DNA of 64,000 nt, from NCBI GenBank assembly GCA_019454105.1, contig CP075364.1, forward strand, positions 1,119,362 to 1,183,361, in the 5' to 3' direction. Positions 17,747 through 27,462 of the stretch are shown one piece after another. This DNA comes from Fimbriimonadaceae bacterium (GTDB taxonomy: Bacteria > Armatimonadota > Fimbriimonadia > Fimbriimonadales > Fimbriimonadaceae). Under the pieces are notes generated by a model that worked only from the letters and a program-made list of their open reading frames with translations, was not told where the DNA came from and did not search any database. Both the position numbers and the translations under genes were made by a program. Numbering within the stretch: position 1 is the stretch's first letter; each line of letters starts with the position of its first letter.

Positions 17747-19967
17747 CTTGCACCATCCATTCGCAAAGGTCTTCGAAGCTCATCCCAGCGGCGAGCGCGC
17801 TGCGCGGCACCAGGCTCGTGGGCGTCATGCCGGGCAGCGTGTTCGTTTCGAGCACCACGATCCGACCGGGGGCGACGATCATGTCCGTCCGAGTGCAGCC
17901 TTCACAGCCCAACGCCCGGTGCGCCCGCAAGGCGTATTCCTGGCACTTGGCAGTCTCTTCCGGGGAGATCCTTGCCGGACAGACCTCTTCGGTCGCCCCG
18001 GGCGTGTACTTTGAGGCGAAGTCGTACGTCCCGCTCGAAGGGACGATCTCGACGACGGGCAAAGCGCGGTCGCCCAGCACAGGGACGCTGACCTCGGTGC
18101 CCCTCACCCACTCCTCGACCAAGGCGCCGGTGCCATAACGCAAGGCCGACTCGACCGCGTTCGTCAGGTCTCCTGACCGTTCGACGAACGATAGGCCGAC
18201 GGTCGACCCTTGGGCGTTCGGCTTGACGACCCAACCTTGGGCTCCCAGCCGTTCCATCACATCGTCTTTCAAATCATCTGGCGACCATACGAGAAAGCCC
18301 TGTGGAACTGGGATCGAAGCGGCGCGAAAGGCGGACTTGGCTTTGTCCTTGTCCATGGCCAGGGCACTGGCGCCGATGCCCGATCCCGTATAGGCCACGT
18401 GCAACAGCTCAAGGAGGCCCTGGACGGCTCCATCTTCGGCGTTCGTGCCGTGCACGGCGAGAAAGCAGACGTCCGGCCTTGACGGGCCGACCAACCGGCC
18501 CACATCGCGACCGCCGAGAAGCAGCTCGCTGACATCGATCCGAAAGACTTCGTGGCCCTTGGCCCGAAGAGCCGACTCGACGGCGAGGCCGCTGTGGATC
18601 GAGACCTCTCTCTCCGCGCTGTCCCCGCCACAAACGACCGCGACGCGCAAGCCCTCGCGCCCGAGCTCAAGGAGGAATTCTGGAGCGAACTCGGAAATGT
18701 CTCCCGCACCCATGCCGACCACCAGGTCTCCTTGTCGCACGACACCGGCGACGAACCGGGGCAGCAGACGCCTTTGGGGGACGTAGTGGCACGGGGCGCT
18801 CGCTGACTCGACGATCCGAAGGCTGCTGACGCCCGGGACAGGCGTCTCGCGCGCCGGGTAGATGTCGGTCAGCACGACGACGTCGGCCAGCGACAGGGCC
18901 TGAGCGAACTCCTCGACCAGGGGCTGGGTCCGCGAATACAGATGAGGCTGGAAGACGACGATCAGTCGCCCTTTAGATGCTTCGGGTCGCAGCGCCTCGA
19001 TCGACGCGACGATCTCCGTCGGATGGTGAGCGTAGTCGTCATAGACCGTCACACCGCGCGCTTGCCCCAGCCGTTGAAGCCGTCGTTCAGCTCCGGTGAA
19101 AGTAGCGATGGCCGCTCCGGCCAGCTTTGGGTCGGCCCCGACTTCGCGGGCCACTTCGAGCGCCGCTTGGGCGTTCAGCTGGTTGTGCCTCCCTGGAACT
19201 CGAGACCTGGCATCGCCCAGCGAGTAAGGCCGGGCCGCCACCCCTGCCTCCGCTGCGATTTCGCGCGCCCCGGGATCCTCTTCGCAGTAGAGCAAGACCC
19301 GTGCCCGGCGGACAAACGCCAGCACGCTCGATTTGAGGCCCTCCCAGTCGCCATGAAAGTCGACGTGATCCATTTCGAGGTTGGTGAGGACGATGATTTC
19401 GGGGTCGAAATCGCGGAGCGAGTCATAGGCTTCGCAGGCCTCGATCACGGCCCACTCGCTTCGTCCCTCGACCACAGGGCCGCCGAACTCAGGCACGTCG
19501 GCACCCACGACGATCGTGGGATCGAGTCCTGCAGCACGAAGCCCGCTCCCGGTCATCCCGGTCGTCGTCGTCTTACCGTGCGATCCCGTCACGGCCACCA
19601 ACCGCTTGTCCTTGAGCAACCAACCCAGGGCCTGTGACCGGCGAAAGAGGGGGCAGCCCAGAGACTGGGCGGCAGAGACTTCGGGCGAGGAGTTCAGATC
19701 GATCGCGTCGGTCAGGACCACCGCGTCGCCAGGCTCGATGAAGTCGCCGGTGTGACCGACCACGACTTCAATGCCTTCTGACCGAAGCCCTTGCACGGCG
19801 GGCGATAGTGACGAGTCAGTGCCCCGGACCCTGTGCCCGCGTTGGGCCAACATTCGGGCGATCCCGCTCATCCCCGCTCCGCCGATTCCGACCAAGTAGA
19901 ACGAGTCGACCTGGTCAAGGACGTCGCGGGACGCAAAGGCGGTCTCGATCTCGCGTCGCGTCCTCAT
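17712..19967 (-). CDS. murC/ddl: MurC-Ddl fusion: UDP-MurNAc-alanine ligase / D-Ala-D-Ala ligase
   Basis: One 751-residue frame carries two peptidoglycan enzymes. Residues 1 to about 440 are MurC, which adds L-Ala to UDP-MurNAc: GIGGAGMSGIARML, the ATP loop VTGSHGKTTTT, NLEMDHVDFHGD, VPGRHNQLNA, and YDDYAHHPTEI. Residues from about 445 are D-Ala-D-Ala ligase: VVCGGDSAEREVS, AVHGTNAEDGAVQGLLEL, WVVKPNAQGSTVGLSF, YDFASKY and LETNTLPGMTPTSL. Chlamydiae have the same fusion order. The end of the MurC central domain is shortened: YSLGDARSRVPGRHN replaces a stretch usually about 30-40 residues longer. It starts 15 nt after murG. Confidence 0.94.
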   Translation of the reverse strand: MRTRREIETAFASRDVLDQVDSFYLVGIGGAGMSGIARMLAQRGHRVRGTDSSLSPAVQGLRSEGIEVVVGHTGDFIEPGDAVVLTDAIDLNSSPEVSAAQSLGCPLFRRSQALGWLLKDKRLVAVTGSHGKTTTTGMTGSGLRAAGLDPTIVVGADVPEFGGPVVEGRSEWAVIEACEAYDSLRDFDPEIIVLTNLEMDHVDFHGDWEGLKSSVLAFVRRARVLLYCEEDPGAREIAAEAGVAARPYSLGDARSRVPGRHNQLNAQAALEVAREVGADPKLAGAAIATFTGAERRLQRLGQARGVTVYDDYAHHPTEIVASIEALRPEASKGRLIVVFQPHLYSRTQPLVEEFAQALSLADVVVLTDIYPARETPVPGVSSLRIVESASAPCHYVPQRRLLPRFVAGVVRQGDLVVGMGAGDISEFAPEFLLELGREGLRVAVVCGGDSAEREVSIHSGLAVESALRAKGHEVFRIDVSELLLGGRDVGRLVGPSRPDVCFLAVHGTNAEDGAVQGLLELLHVAYTGSGIGASALAMDKDKAKSAFRAASIPVPQGFLVWSPDDLKDDVMERLGAQGWVVKPNAQGSTVGLSFVERSGDLTNAVESALRYGTGALVEEWVRGTEVSVPVLGDRALPVVEIVPSSGTYDFASKYTPGATEEVCPARISPEETAKCQEYALRAHRALGCEGCTRTDMIVAPGRIVVLETNTLPGMTPTSLVPRSALAAGMSFEDLCEWMVQDAARKAPKATA

Positions 19968-19982
19968 GCCCGGACCGTCAGT

Positions 19983-21086
19983 TTAGGCTACGGCCCGGGC
20001 CTGCGCGTTTCCCAACAGGCCTAGTATGCGGTCGGTGCTGTCGGGCGTGTCCCATGCGGCAAGGGCCCGTTCGGCCTGCTCTTGCCGAACTGGGTCGTTC
20101 AGCCAAGCATGGATCCGAACCTCTAATGAGGCCGCCATCAGCTCAGATTGAGGCAGGATCTCCGCCGCCCCCAACCGTGCGAACTCGTGCGCGTTGGCGG
20201 TCTGATGGTCGGCAAAGGCGTGTGGATAGGGGACGAGGACCGACGGCTTGCGGAACGCGGCCAGTTCGGCCAATGTGCCAGCCCCTGATCGGCACACTGC
20301 CACCGAGCACGAGAAGAGCGCCGCGGCCATTTCTTCAGCTCCAAGGTATGCACGGACCGCATAGTCCGACCGCACGGCCAGCTTGCGGAGCGACTCCATC
20401 GTACTGTCAAAGTGGCCCGTCCCCGTGATGTGGAGCCACTGGACTTCGGTCGCGGCCATGCGGACGGCAGTTGCCAGGGCCACATCGTTCAGAGCGACGC
20501 TGCCCTGCGAGCCGCCCATGACCAGCACGATTGGGCTGGGGGAACCAAGGTTCTGCCCGAGCGGCAACCGCCCTTGCGCCGACTCTCGCAACTCGCGACG
20601 GATCGGCATTCCCGTCCGCACGACCGTGCACCCCGGGAACCAGCTCTTCGACGACTCGAAGACGGTGCAGACGGCCCGAGCGTCGCGTGAAAGCATCCGG
20701 TTCGTCCGCCCCGGCACGGTGTTCTGCTCGTGTAGCCAGTAGGGGATCCGCAAGCGACGGGCCGCCTGTACCACTGGGGCTGAGGCGTATCCACCGGTCG
20801 AAAAAACCGCGTCCGGCCGCGTCTCGATGAGCTTCACCTGGGCTTGCTTCATGGCTCGGAGCATTTTGATGGCCGACCGCCAGCCCTTCGGCGTCATCAT
20901 CCTGGCCAAGGGTTCGACCGCGAAACCGCAGAAGGGCAGGCCGATGGCCTCCGCCTGGGCCCCCTCAATGCCGCGCACCGAGCCCAAATAGTTCACGGAC
21001 CAGCCAGACGCCAGGGCCGCTCTCGCCGTCTCAAGCGCGGGAAAGACGTGTCCGCCTGTACCGCCACCGGTCACGACCAACTTCAA
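19983..21086 (-). CDS. murG: UDP-GlcNAc:lipid I N-acetylglucosaminyltransferase MurG
   Basis: MurG converts lipid I to lipid II on the cytoplasmic membrane face. The 367-residue GT-B protein opens with the donor/acceptor G-loop VVTGGGTGGHVFPAL. It has the hydrophobic membrane-association region, YWLHEQNTVPGRTNRML, a second G-loop VLVMGGSQGSVALNDV, and the UDP-binding signature VCRSGAGTLAELAAFRKPSVLVPYP. The start lies 56 nt inside the end of ftsW, giving a coupled ftsW-murG pair. All core motifs are intact. Confidence 0.97.
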   Translation of the reverse strand: MKLVVTGGGTGGHVFPALETARAALASGWSVNYLGSVRGIEGAQAEAIGLPFCGFAVEPLARMMTPKGWRSAIKMLRAMKQAQVKLIETRPDAVFSTGGYASAPVVQAARRLRIPYWLHEQNTVPGRTNRMLSRDARAVCTVFESSKSWFPGCTVVRTGMPIRRELRESAQGRLPLGQNLGSPSPIVLVMGGSQGSVALNDVALATAVRMAATEVQWLHITGTGHFDSTMESLRKLAVRSDYAVRAYLGAEEMAAALFSCSVAVCRSGAGTLAELAAFRKPSVLVPYPHAFADHQTANAHEFARLGAAEILPQSELMAASLEVRIHAWLNDPVRQEQAERALAAWDTPDSTDRILGLLGNAQARAVA

Positions 21087-22260
21087 CTGTCTCTTCCTCC
21101 TTTCCTTTGACGCTCAAGACCGACTGGCAGATGCCTAAAAGCGCCCAAAGCGCGACGAGGCTCGAGCCGCCCGCGCTGACGAACGGCATCGGGACACCGA
21201 TCGGCGGGGCCGTCCCGTTGCCCATGACGATATTGGTGCATGCCTGCACCCCGACCCATGCCGCCGCTCCGCCCAAGACCAACCGGCTGTGACGGGTCGG
21301 CCCGCGCCGAGAGAGCCAGAGCAGCCTCCAGGACACGCCGCCGACCAGGCCAAGCACCACCACTGTGCCGAGAAAGCCCGTTTCTTCGGCCACGGTCGTC
21401 ATGACGAAGTCTGTGGTCGGGGCGGGAAGCGTGTGTTTGGCCCGTCCCTGGCCCAGTCCCACGCCCAGCAGCCCGCCTTGCGCCATCGCCGCTTCGCTCT
21501 GGGTCGTCTGGTAGCCGATCGAGCCGACGTTCCCTGCCGCCCATCGGTCACCGTGGTTCAAGATCCTTTCCATCCGGTAGGGCTCGGTGACGACCATCCA
21601 TCCGGCCACGACGACGAGGCCCCCGGCGAGCATCGCGAGGCTCTTTCCGCTCACGCCGCCGAGGAAGAACATCACCCCTGCGATCGCGGCCACCACCATC
21701 GCCGTCGCAAGATCGGGCTCCATTTCGATCATGACGACCGCCAGGCCGACCACCAGTAAGGGCCAAGCGCGGCGCAGCCTTGGCACCCACACATGGTCGA
21801 GCGCTTCTCCCCAATGTCGAGGACGCCGCTTGAGGGCGGCCAAGGGCTTCCGGTCGGCGAACACACCCGCCAGGTACACGACGGTGGCCGCCTTCACAAA
21901 CTCCGAAGGCTGGAACATGAACGGTCCAAGATCGATCCATCGCTGGGCCCCGTTCACTTCTTTGCCGAAAACCTTGACCAGCGCCAGCCCGACGATGCCG
22001 AGGACGAAGAGGAGAGCCCCGGCCCGCTTCCAGAAGTCGCCTCGCACCAGCCAGCACAATCCTCCGACAAAGACGGCCGCGATCGTCGCGAAGAACTGGG
22101 ACAAGACTTCGCGCGGGACGACTTGTCCGACAGCGGCAGCCCTGGCATATCCCGAGTCCCAGATCGCGACGATCCCGACCAGCGTCGCCGCCAGGGCGAG
22201 CAGGAACAGGATGGGATCGAACGGCCGGGCCTTTTCGATTGCTGACTCGAATCTGTCCAT
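21031..22260 (-). CDS. ftsW: Lipid II polymerase FtsW (SEDS family)
   Basis: This is a polytopic SEDS glycosyltransferase of 409 residues that polymerises septal peptidoglycan with its cognate PBP (FtsI). About ten helices are visible. Diagnostic blocks include GAQRWIDLGPFMFQPSEFVK, the EPDLATAMV loop, GGLLGVGLGQGRAKHTLPAPTTDF, and the C-terminal PIGVPMPFVSAGGSSLV. The ATG at 22260 overlaps the murD TAA by one base, so it is preferred over the longer frame that runs into murD. It lies within the dcw cluster, between murD and murG. Confidence 0.95.
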   Translation of the reverse strand: MDRFESAIEKARPFDPILFLLALAATLVGIVAIWDSGYARAAAVGQVVPREVLSQFFATIAAVFVGGLCWLVRGDFWKRAGALLFVLGIVGLALVKVFGKEVNGAQRWIDLGPFMFQPSEFVKAATVVYLAGVFADRKPLAALKRRPRHWGEALDHVWVPRLRRAWPLLVVGLAVVMIEMEPDLATAMVVAAIAGVMFFLGGVSGKSLAMLAGGLVVVAGWMVVTEPYRMERILNHGDRWAAGNVGSIGYQTTQSEAAMAQGGLLGVGLGQGRAKHTLPAPTTDFVMTTVAEETGFLGTVVVLGLVGGVSWRLLWLSRRGPTRHSRLVLGGAAAWVGVQACTNIVMGNGTAPPIGVPMPFVSAGGSSLVALWALLGICQSVLSVKGKEEETVEVGRDRWRYRRTRLSRA

Positions 22261-23633
22261 TACAGCGAACCCCCTTCGATCCAGACGGACGCGAGGGCGC
22301 GGAACGCGTCGCCCCGCTCCCGAAAATTCGTGAACGGATATGAACTGGCACACCCTGGAGCCAAGAGCACCGTGTCACCTGGCCGTGAAGCCGAAACTGC
22401 CGCCGAGAACGCCTCTTCGAGCGAGTCATAGACGGGTGGCGCCAGGTTCAGGGTTTCCAGGAGGGCTTCGTTGCCTTGACCGAACACGTAGACGCAGTGG
22501 CCGGACTCGCGGAGATAGTCCCCGACTGCCGAGTATTCGAGCCCTTTCGTCTCCCCACCCACAAGCAGGTGCTGACGCCCAGGAAGGCTCCTGCTGCTCG
22601 CGATGAGCGCGGCCGGGTTCGTGCACATCGAGTTGTTCACGACTGTGACCTGGCCACGGACGCCGACACGCTCCATGCGGTGGGCCAGACCCTTGAACGC
22701 TAGCAGAGCTTCCCACATCCCGGAGTTCGGTTCGACGACCCGTGTGGCCATCTCCCAGGCCACCATCGCGTTCGCAATGTTGTGCTCGCCATAGAGCGGG
22801 AGATCTTCGGCCGGAGCCACGAAGGGGCCGAACGATAGGATCTGGCCGTCCCGATGGGTCGATCCGTCCCCCTTGTGCCGGCCGCTCGGGGACACCTTGA
22901 GCAAGGTCGGCCCGCTCGGGATCTCGTTCACGCGTGGCCTGGCCTCGTCGATGTTGAGCACCACAGTGTCTTCACTGGTCATATTCGAGAAGATCCGGAG
23001 CTTGGTGGCGGCGTAGTCCTCGAAAGTCGGGTGACGGTCCATGTGGTCGGGCGTCACGTTGGTGACAGTCGCGACGCGAGGTCGGAACTCGTCCACCCAT
23101 TCGAGTTGGAAGCTGCTCACTTCGGCGACGAGAACTTCGCCGGGACCAGCCTTGAGCGCCGCTTCGGTCAATGGCATCTCCGGGTAGCCGCTGCCCGCGA
23201 TGTTGCCGCAAAGCCAAGCTCGTTGTCCTTGGCCGTTCAGAAGGCTCCAAAGAAGGACCGTCGTCGTGCTTTTTCCGTTCGTGCCAGTGATGGCAAGGAT
23301 CGGGGCCCGGGCGATCCGATAGGCGAACTCGACCTCGCTCCATACCGGCCGCCCGCCCTTCAGGGCGTCGCGCACGGCCGGATGGTCGCGAGGGAAACCC
23401 GGGCTGACGACGAGCAAATCGAACGCGGAAGGATCCAGCCTGCCGTGCCAACTGGTGACCACTTCGATCCCTTCTGCGGTCAGTCCGTCGACCGCCTCGA
23501 TGAGGCGCGGGCTGTCGTTCGGCTTTTCGTCGAAGACTGTGGGATTTGATCCGAGTTTTTGAGCGGCCGTGGCCACTGCCTGGCCGCTGACCCCCAGTCC
23601 GGCGATGGCGATGCGCCTATAGGCGAAGCTCAC
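22260..23633 (-). CDS. murD: UDP-MurNAc-L-alanine:D-glutamate ligase MurD
   Basis: This 457-residue Mur ligase adds D-Glu to UDP-MurNAc-L-Ala. The start is a GTG at 23633 that overlaps the mraY stop as GTGA. The chain begins YRRIAIAGLGVSGQAVA, the short UDP-binding Rossmann domain typical of MurD. Then come the ATP loop AITGTNGKSTTT, the VTNVTPDHMDRHP block, and the C-terminal HLLVGGETKGLEYSAV. A longer in-frame extension upstream lies inside mraY and lacks conserved residues. All expected catalytic motifs are present. Confidence 0.95.
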   Translation of the reverse strand: MSFAYRRIAIAGLGVSGQAVATAAQKLGSNPTVFDEKPNDSPRLIEAVDGLTAEGIEVVTSWHGRLDPSAFDLLVVSPGFPRDHPAVRDALKGGRPVWSEVEFAYRIARAPILAITGTNGKSTTTVLLWSLLNGQGQRAWLCGNIAGSGYPEMPLTEAALKAGPGEVLVAEVSSFQLEWVDEFRPRVATVTNVTPDHMDRHPTFEDYAATKLRIFSNMTSEDTVVLNIDEARPRVNEIPSGPTLLKVSPSGRHKGDGSTHRDGQILSFGPFVAPAEDLPLYGEHNIANAMVAWEMATRVVEPNSGMWEALLAFKGLAHRMERVGVRGQVTVVNNSMCTNPAALIASSRSLPGRQHLLVGGETKGLEYSAVGDYLRESGHCVYVFGQGNEALLETLNLAPPVYDSLEEAFSAAVSASRPGDTVLLAPGCASSYPFTNFRERGDAFRALASVWIEGGSL

Positions 23634-24535
23634 GGCGTCCGCCCCCAGACGCACAGGGCCACTGCCACGACCACGAGGCTCGCCTGGACTAAGTGGAACA
23701 GGGCGACGATCTTGGTCTCGGGCCAGCCTGCGGCCTGAAACCCGTGATGGATCGGCGTCTTGAAAGAGAACATCCGTTTGCCGGTTAGTTTCACCCACCC
23801 GATCTGGAGAGGCACTGGGACAAGCTCAGCGATCAAGACCAGAGAAAGGACGGTGAGAGGGGCCACGGACGCCACAGGGTACTGCGACCGCATCAGGCAC
23901 TCGGCCACGCACCATCCGATCACGGCGCCAATGGGCAATGATCCGACGTCGCCCATGAAGACCTTCGCCGGGGGCGAATTGAGGACCAAGAAGGGGATCG
24001 CGGCCACGGCGAGCGGGAGGATGACGGGCCACACTTGCGACGCGGCTCCCGAGAAGAAAGCGACTCCGGCCAGCCCCAACGCCACAATGACGAGCAGGCC
24101 GCCTGCCAAGCCGTCCATTCCATCGGCAAAGTTGTAGGCGTTCGCATAGAACAGTATAAGAAACACGGTGATTCCTGACCATATCGGATCAGGAATCGTC
24201 ATGAAGGCCGCAATCGCCGCGACGACCACTTGGAAGACGAGCTTGGGTATCCATGACAAGCCTCTTGATCCCGGGGAGCGCCTCGGGACTATGAAGTCGT
24301 CGGCAAATCCAACGACCGCAAAGCCGAAGAGCAGCACAAGAACGCTCCAAGAAGACCCGGACGCCAACATCCCCGCCGCCCCGCCGATCAAGACGATCAG
24401 CCCTCCCATTGTCGGGGTGCCTTGCTTGGCCGCGTGTTCGGGCAGGTGTTGACTGACATTCTGCTGGCTCTTAGCCTTCAGCAACCACCGGTAAACGGGG
24501 TTGGCGACGATCGCAGCAGTGATCAACGCGACCAC
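23630..24535 (-). CDS. mraY: Phospho-MurNAc-pentapeptide translocase MraY
   Basis: MraY transfers phospho-MurNAc-pentapeptide to undecaprenyl phosphate to form lipid I. The 301-residue protein is polytopic. Key blocks are KQGTPTMGGLIVL, FADDFIV with the catalytic aspartate pair, NAYNFADGMDGLAGGL with the metal-binding Asp, FMGDVGSLPIGAVIGW, and the histidine-rich TPIHHGFQAAGWPETKIV. The GTG at 24535 is the only usable start. It makes the first helix short, and an AGGAG lies unusually far upstream (17 nt), so the true N-terminus is somewhat uncertain. The gap to murF is 20 nt. Confidence 0.95.
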   Translation of the reverse strand: MVALITAAIVANPVYRWLLKAKSQQNVSQHLPEHAAKQGTPTMGGLIVLIGGAAGMLASGSSWSVLVLLFGFAVVGFADDFIVPRRSPGSRGLSWIPKLVFQVVVAAIAAFMTIPDPIWSGITVFLILFYANAYNFADGMDGLAGGLLVIVALGLAGVAFFSGAASQVWPVILPLAVAAIPFLVLNSPPAKVFMGDVGSLPIGAVIGWCVAECLMRSQYPVASVAPLTVLSLVLIAELVPVPLQIGWVKLTGKRMFSFKTPIHHGFQAAGWPETKIVALFHLVQASLVVVAVALCVWGRTP

Positions 24536-24555
24536 TTGGCCGGTCGCGGCGACTC

Positions 24556-25923
24556 CTAGGAGGTCGCCGCTGGCGATGACAGCCCCTCCAGCGCCCGTTC
24601 GAGACCCAGGGCGCGGCTTCCTTTGACCAAGACGGTGTCGCCTGCTTCGGTCGAAGCGATGAATCGATGGATCTGATCAAGATTTAGCGACTCGATATGA
24701 ACAATACGGTCAGCAGGAAAGCCTGACCGACGGGCTTCGTCCAAGGCGTGCGCCATGGGCGCCCCAACGAGGAGGGTCCGGTCGATCCTGGACTCCGCCA
24801 GGGCCCGCCCGACCATTCGGTGGCCGCTCTCAGAGAAGTCTCCCAGCTCAAGCATCTCGCCGAGCACCGCCAGCCGCCGTCCGCCAATCGGAAGTTCGTC
24901 GAACGTCTTGATCGCCGCGACCGTGCTGTCCGGGCTCGCGTTGTACGTGTCCAAGAGGGCGGTGCCCAGCGGCAACGCCACCACCTGCATCCGGAGAGGA
25001 GGCAGTTCTGCGCGAGCAATTCCCTCGACAGCGTCACGAGGGTCGACTCCGGCAGAATCGGCCGCCAACAAAGCGGCCGCTGTGTTCAGGGCCATGTGGC
25101 GTCCCGGTGCCGGAAGAGACACATCCACTTTCACTCCTCCGAGTTCGATCCGGGCCGTTCCCCCGGTCAGTCCCTCCGGGCGGTAGCCCGTGATCCGGCA
25201 CTCGGCCTCCTGCGAGAATCCAAAGCTTCGGACGGGAGCCGCCGATGCCCTCGCGAGATCGTCGAAGTACTCGTCTTCACGCCAAGCGATCGCCGTCCCG
25301 TCCGGCGGCAGGGCCGCCAGCAGTTCGCTCTTGGCTTGGACGATTCCGGCCCTCGATCCCACCATTTCGATGTGGGCGGTGCCAATCATGGTGACGATGC
25401 CAATTGTCGGTTTTGTAAAGGTCGCCAAGTGAGCGATCTGTCCAAATCCACGCATCGCCATCTCAGCCACGACCGCTTTGTGCCGATCGAGTGAAGCCCA
25501 GACCAGGGGGGCGGAGTACTCGGTGTTGTGGTTTCCGGGCGACTTGAGCACCGGCCCGAGACTCCCCAGTGCGGCCGCCACGAGTTCCTTTGTCGTCGTC
25601 TTGCCGTTGCTTCCTGTCACTCCGACTACAGGCCCCGGGAACTCCTCCCGCAAACTGAGCGCGAAACGGGCCAGGGCCTCGACAAGGTTGTCCACGACCA
25701 GGCACGGCCCGGCCATCGGTCGTTCGACCACTGCCGCCACCGCTCCAGCACGAAGGGCCTCAACGACGTGGTCGTGGCCGTCGGCCCGCGAACCCTTGAT
25801 CGCCAGGAAGACAGAGCCTGGACGGACGTCCCGGCTGTCCCAAGAAAACCCCAAGAACTGGCCCGTCGGGGCCGCGTTCTTGGCCCCCAATCGAATCGCC
25901 AGATCTTGCAGGTCGGTCGTCAT
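24556..25923 (-). CDS. murF: UDP-MurNAc-tripeptide:D-Ala-D-Ala ligase MurF
   Basis: MurF adds the D-Ala-D-Ala dipeptide, here made by the Ddl half of the fusion in the same cluster. The 455-residue ligase shows WDSRDVRPGSVFLAIKG in the substrate domain, the ATP loop VTGSNGKTTTKELV, the NHNTEYSAPLVW block, GTAHIEMVGSRAGI, and DTYNASPDSTVAAIKT in the C-terminal domain. The ATG at 25923 is favoured; a TTG six codons earlier is possible. The gap to murE is 33 nt. Confidence 0.95.
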   Translation of the reverse strand: MTTDLQDLAIRLGAKNAAPTGQFLGFSWDSRDVRPGSVFLAIKGSRADGHDHVVEALRAGAVAAVVERPMAGPCLVVDNLVEALARFALSLREEFPGPVVGVTGSNGKTTTKELVAAALGSLGPVLKSPGNHNTEYSAPLVWASLDRHKAVVAEMAMRGFGQIAHLATFTKPTIGIVTMIGTAHIEMVGSRAGIVQAKSELLAALPPDGTAIAWREDEYFDDLARASAAPVRSFGFSQEAECRITGYRPEGLTGGTARIELGGVKVDVSLPAPGRHMALNTAAALLAADSAGVDPRDAVEGIARAELPPLRMQVVALPLGTALLDTYNASPDSTVAAIKTFDELPIGGRRLAVLGEMLELGDFSESGHRMVGRALAESRIDRTLLVGAPMAHALDEARRSGFPADRIVHIESLNLDQIHRFIASTEAGDTVLVKGSRALGLERALEGLSSPAATS

Positions 25924-25956
25924 GGTCACTATTGCGTACAAGAAACTGGCTAGAAC

Positions 25957-27453
25957 TTATCCATTACTAACCAAGGAGCCCAAAGCTTCAGACGCCATCT
26001 CCCGGTCGCTCATTGGGAACTTCTCCCTCCCGATGATCTGATAGTCTTCGTGGCCCTTCCCTGCGATCACAACCACGTCCCCCGGCCTCGCCTCGTTCAG
26101 CGCCCAACGGATCGCTTCTTTCCGGTCGGCCACGCGGTGATGCTCAGTACCGTTCGGGATCCCCGCCACGACCTCGTCGATAATCGTCTCTGGATCTTCT
26201 GTCCTCGGATTGTCAGAGGTGACCACACAAAGATCGGAGAGCTCGGCCGCAGCCGCCGCCATGAGGGGGCGCTTGCCACGGTCCCGGTCCCCGCCGCACC
26301 CAAAAACGGTGATGACTCGCCGAGGCTGCAGATCCTTGACCGAGCGAAGCAGCGAGGTCAAAGCGTCAGGCGTGTGGGCGTAGTCCACCAACACGCCGAT
26401 CCCATGGTCGTTGGGCACCGCCTCGAACCGCCCAGGGACCGGAGGCACAGTCGCCAAGGAGTCGAGGGCCTCTTCTGTTCCCCATCCCAAGGCGACCAGG
26501 CCCGCCAGGGCAGCACGGGCGTTCTCGCCGTTGTATCGCCCGCCAAACCTCAACCGGGCCTCCGCCCCGTTCGAAACCAAGGTCAGCCCATCAACCTTGA
26601 CATCGGTCGCGACCGCTTCTACCATCGAACCTGGCGCGCCGTAGCTGAACACAGGCGACGCTAAGTCCGGGGCCCACTTCCTCGCGGCTGGGTCGGCCAT
26701 GTTCAACACCGAAGCGAACTCTTTCCCGCTAGCGGCCGCATATTCTGTGAAGAGCAACTTCTTGGCCGCTTCATAAGCCTCCATCGTGCCGTGATAATCC
26801 AAGTGGTCCTGTGTCAGGTTGGTGAAGATACCGATATCGAGCGAGACGCCCGAAAGGCGGCGGCCGAACAAGGCGTGTGACGACGCCTCCATGACGAGTG
26901 CTTCGGCGCCGTCGGCCCGAGCGGTGTCGATGAACCCCCAGAGCTCCACTGGGAACGGCGTCGTATTGGCCAGTTCGAGCGACCTTGAAGGGGTCACGAG
27001 CCCGAGTGTGCCCAGGTAGGCGGCCGGGCATCCGAGTTCGTCCAGGGCGTGCTTCAGCATCCACGCCGTCGTGGTCTTCCCGTTGGTCCCTGTGACGCCA
27101 ACGACGCGCATCGAAGCCGACGGATCGTCATACAAAGACCGACAAATCCGGCCAAGACAAAAGTTGAACGACTGACCTTCGTCGGTCAGGCCGACGACAG
27201 CGAGGCCAAGCCCCTGGGCCACTGTCAGGGCCTGAGCGTCATGGATGACGCAAGCGACCGCCCCGGCCTCCTTGGCCTCGGGCAGGAAGTCGTGCGTGTC
27301 CCGTTGCGCCGACGGCATGCAGACGAACAGCGCACCAGGCGCCACTTGCCTAGAATCGGCCGTCACCGACTGGATCCAAGGATCGGGGCCCAAATCGGCA
27401 AAGTGCCGTACGTGGGCACCGTCAAGAGCCTCGGAAAGCCGTTTGGGGTTCAT
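25957..27453 (-). CDS. murE: UDP-MurNAc-tripeptide synthetase MurE (meso-DAP type)
   Basis: MurE adds the third residue of the stem peptide. The 498-residue protein has TADSRQVAPGALFVCMP, the ATP loop VTGTNGKTTTAWML, the substrate-binding block ANTTP, EASSHAL, NLTQDHLDYHGTMEAY, and DYAHTPDAL. The amino-acid selector reads DNPRTEDP, the DNPR form that goes with meso-diaminopimelate rather than lysine, so an A1-gamma-type peptidoglycan is predicted. It lies 9 nt downstream of ftsI. Confidence 0.96.
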   Translation of the reverse strand: MNPKRLSEALDGAHVRHFADLGPDPWIQSVTADSRQVAPGALFVCMPSAQRDTHDFLPEAKEAGAVACVIHDAQALTVAQGLGLAVVGLTDEGQSFNFCLGRICRSLYDDPSASMRVVGVTGTNGKTTTAWMLKHALDELGCPAAYLGTLGLVTPSRSLELANTTPFPVELWGFIDTARADGAEALVMEASSHALFGRRLSGVSLDIGIFTNLTQDHLDYHGTMEAYEAAKKLLFTEYAAASGKEFASVLNMADPAARKWAPDLASPVFSYGAPGSMVEAVATDVKVDGLTLVSNGAEARLRFGGRYNGENARAALAGLVALGWGTEEALDSLATVPPVPGRFEAVPNDHGIGVLVDYAHTPDALTSLLRSVKDLQPRRVITVFGCGGDRDRGKRPLMAAAAAELSDLCVVTSDNPRTEDPETIIDEVVAGIPNGTEHHRVADRKEAIRWALNEARPGDVVVIAGKGHEDYQIIGREKFPMSDREMASEALGSLVSNG

Positions 27454-27462
27454 GGTTCCAGG

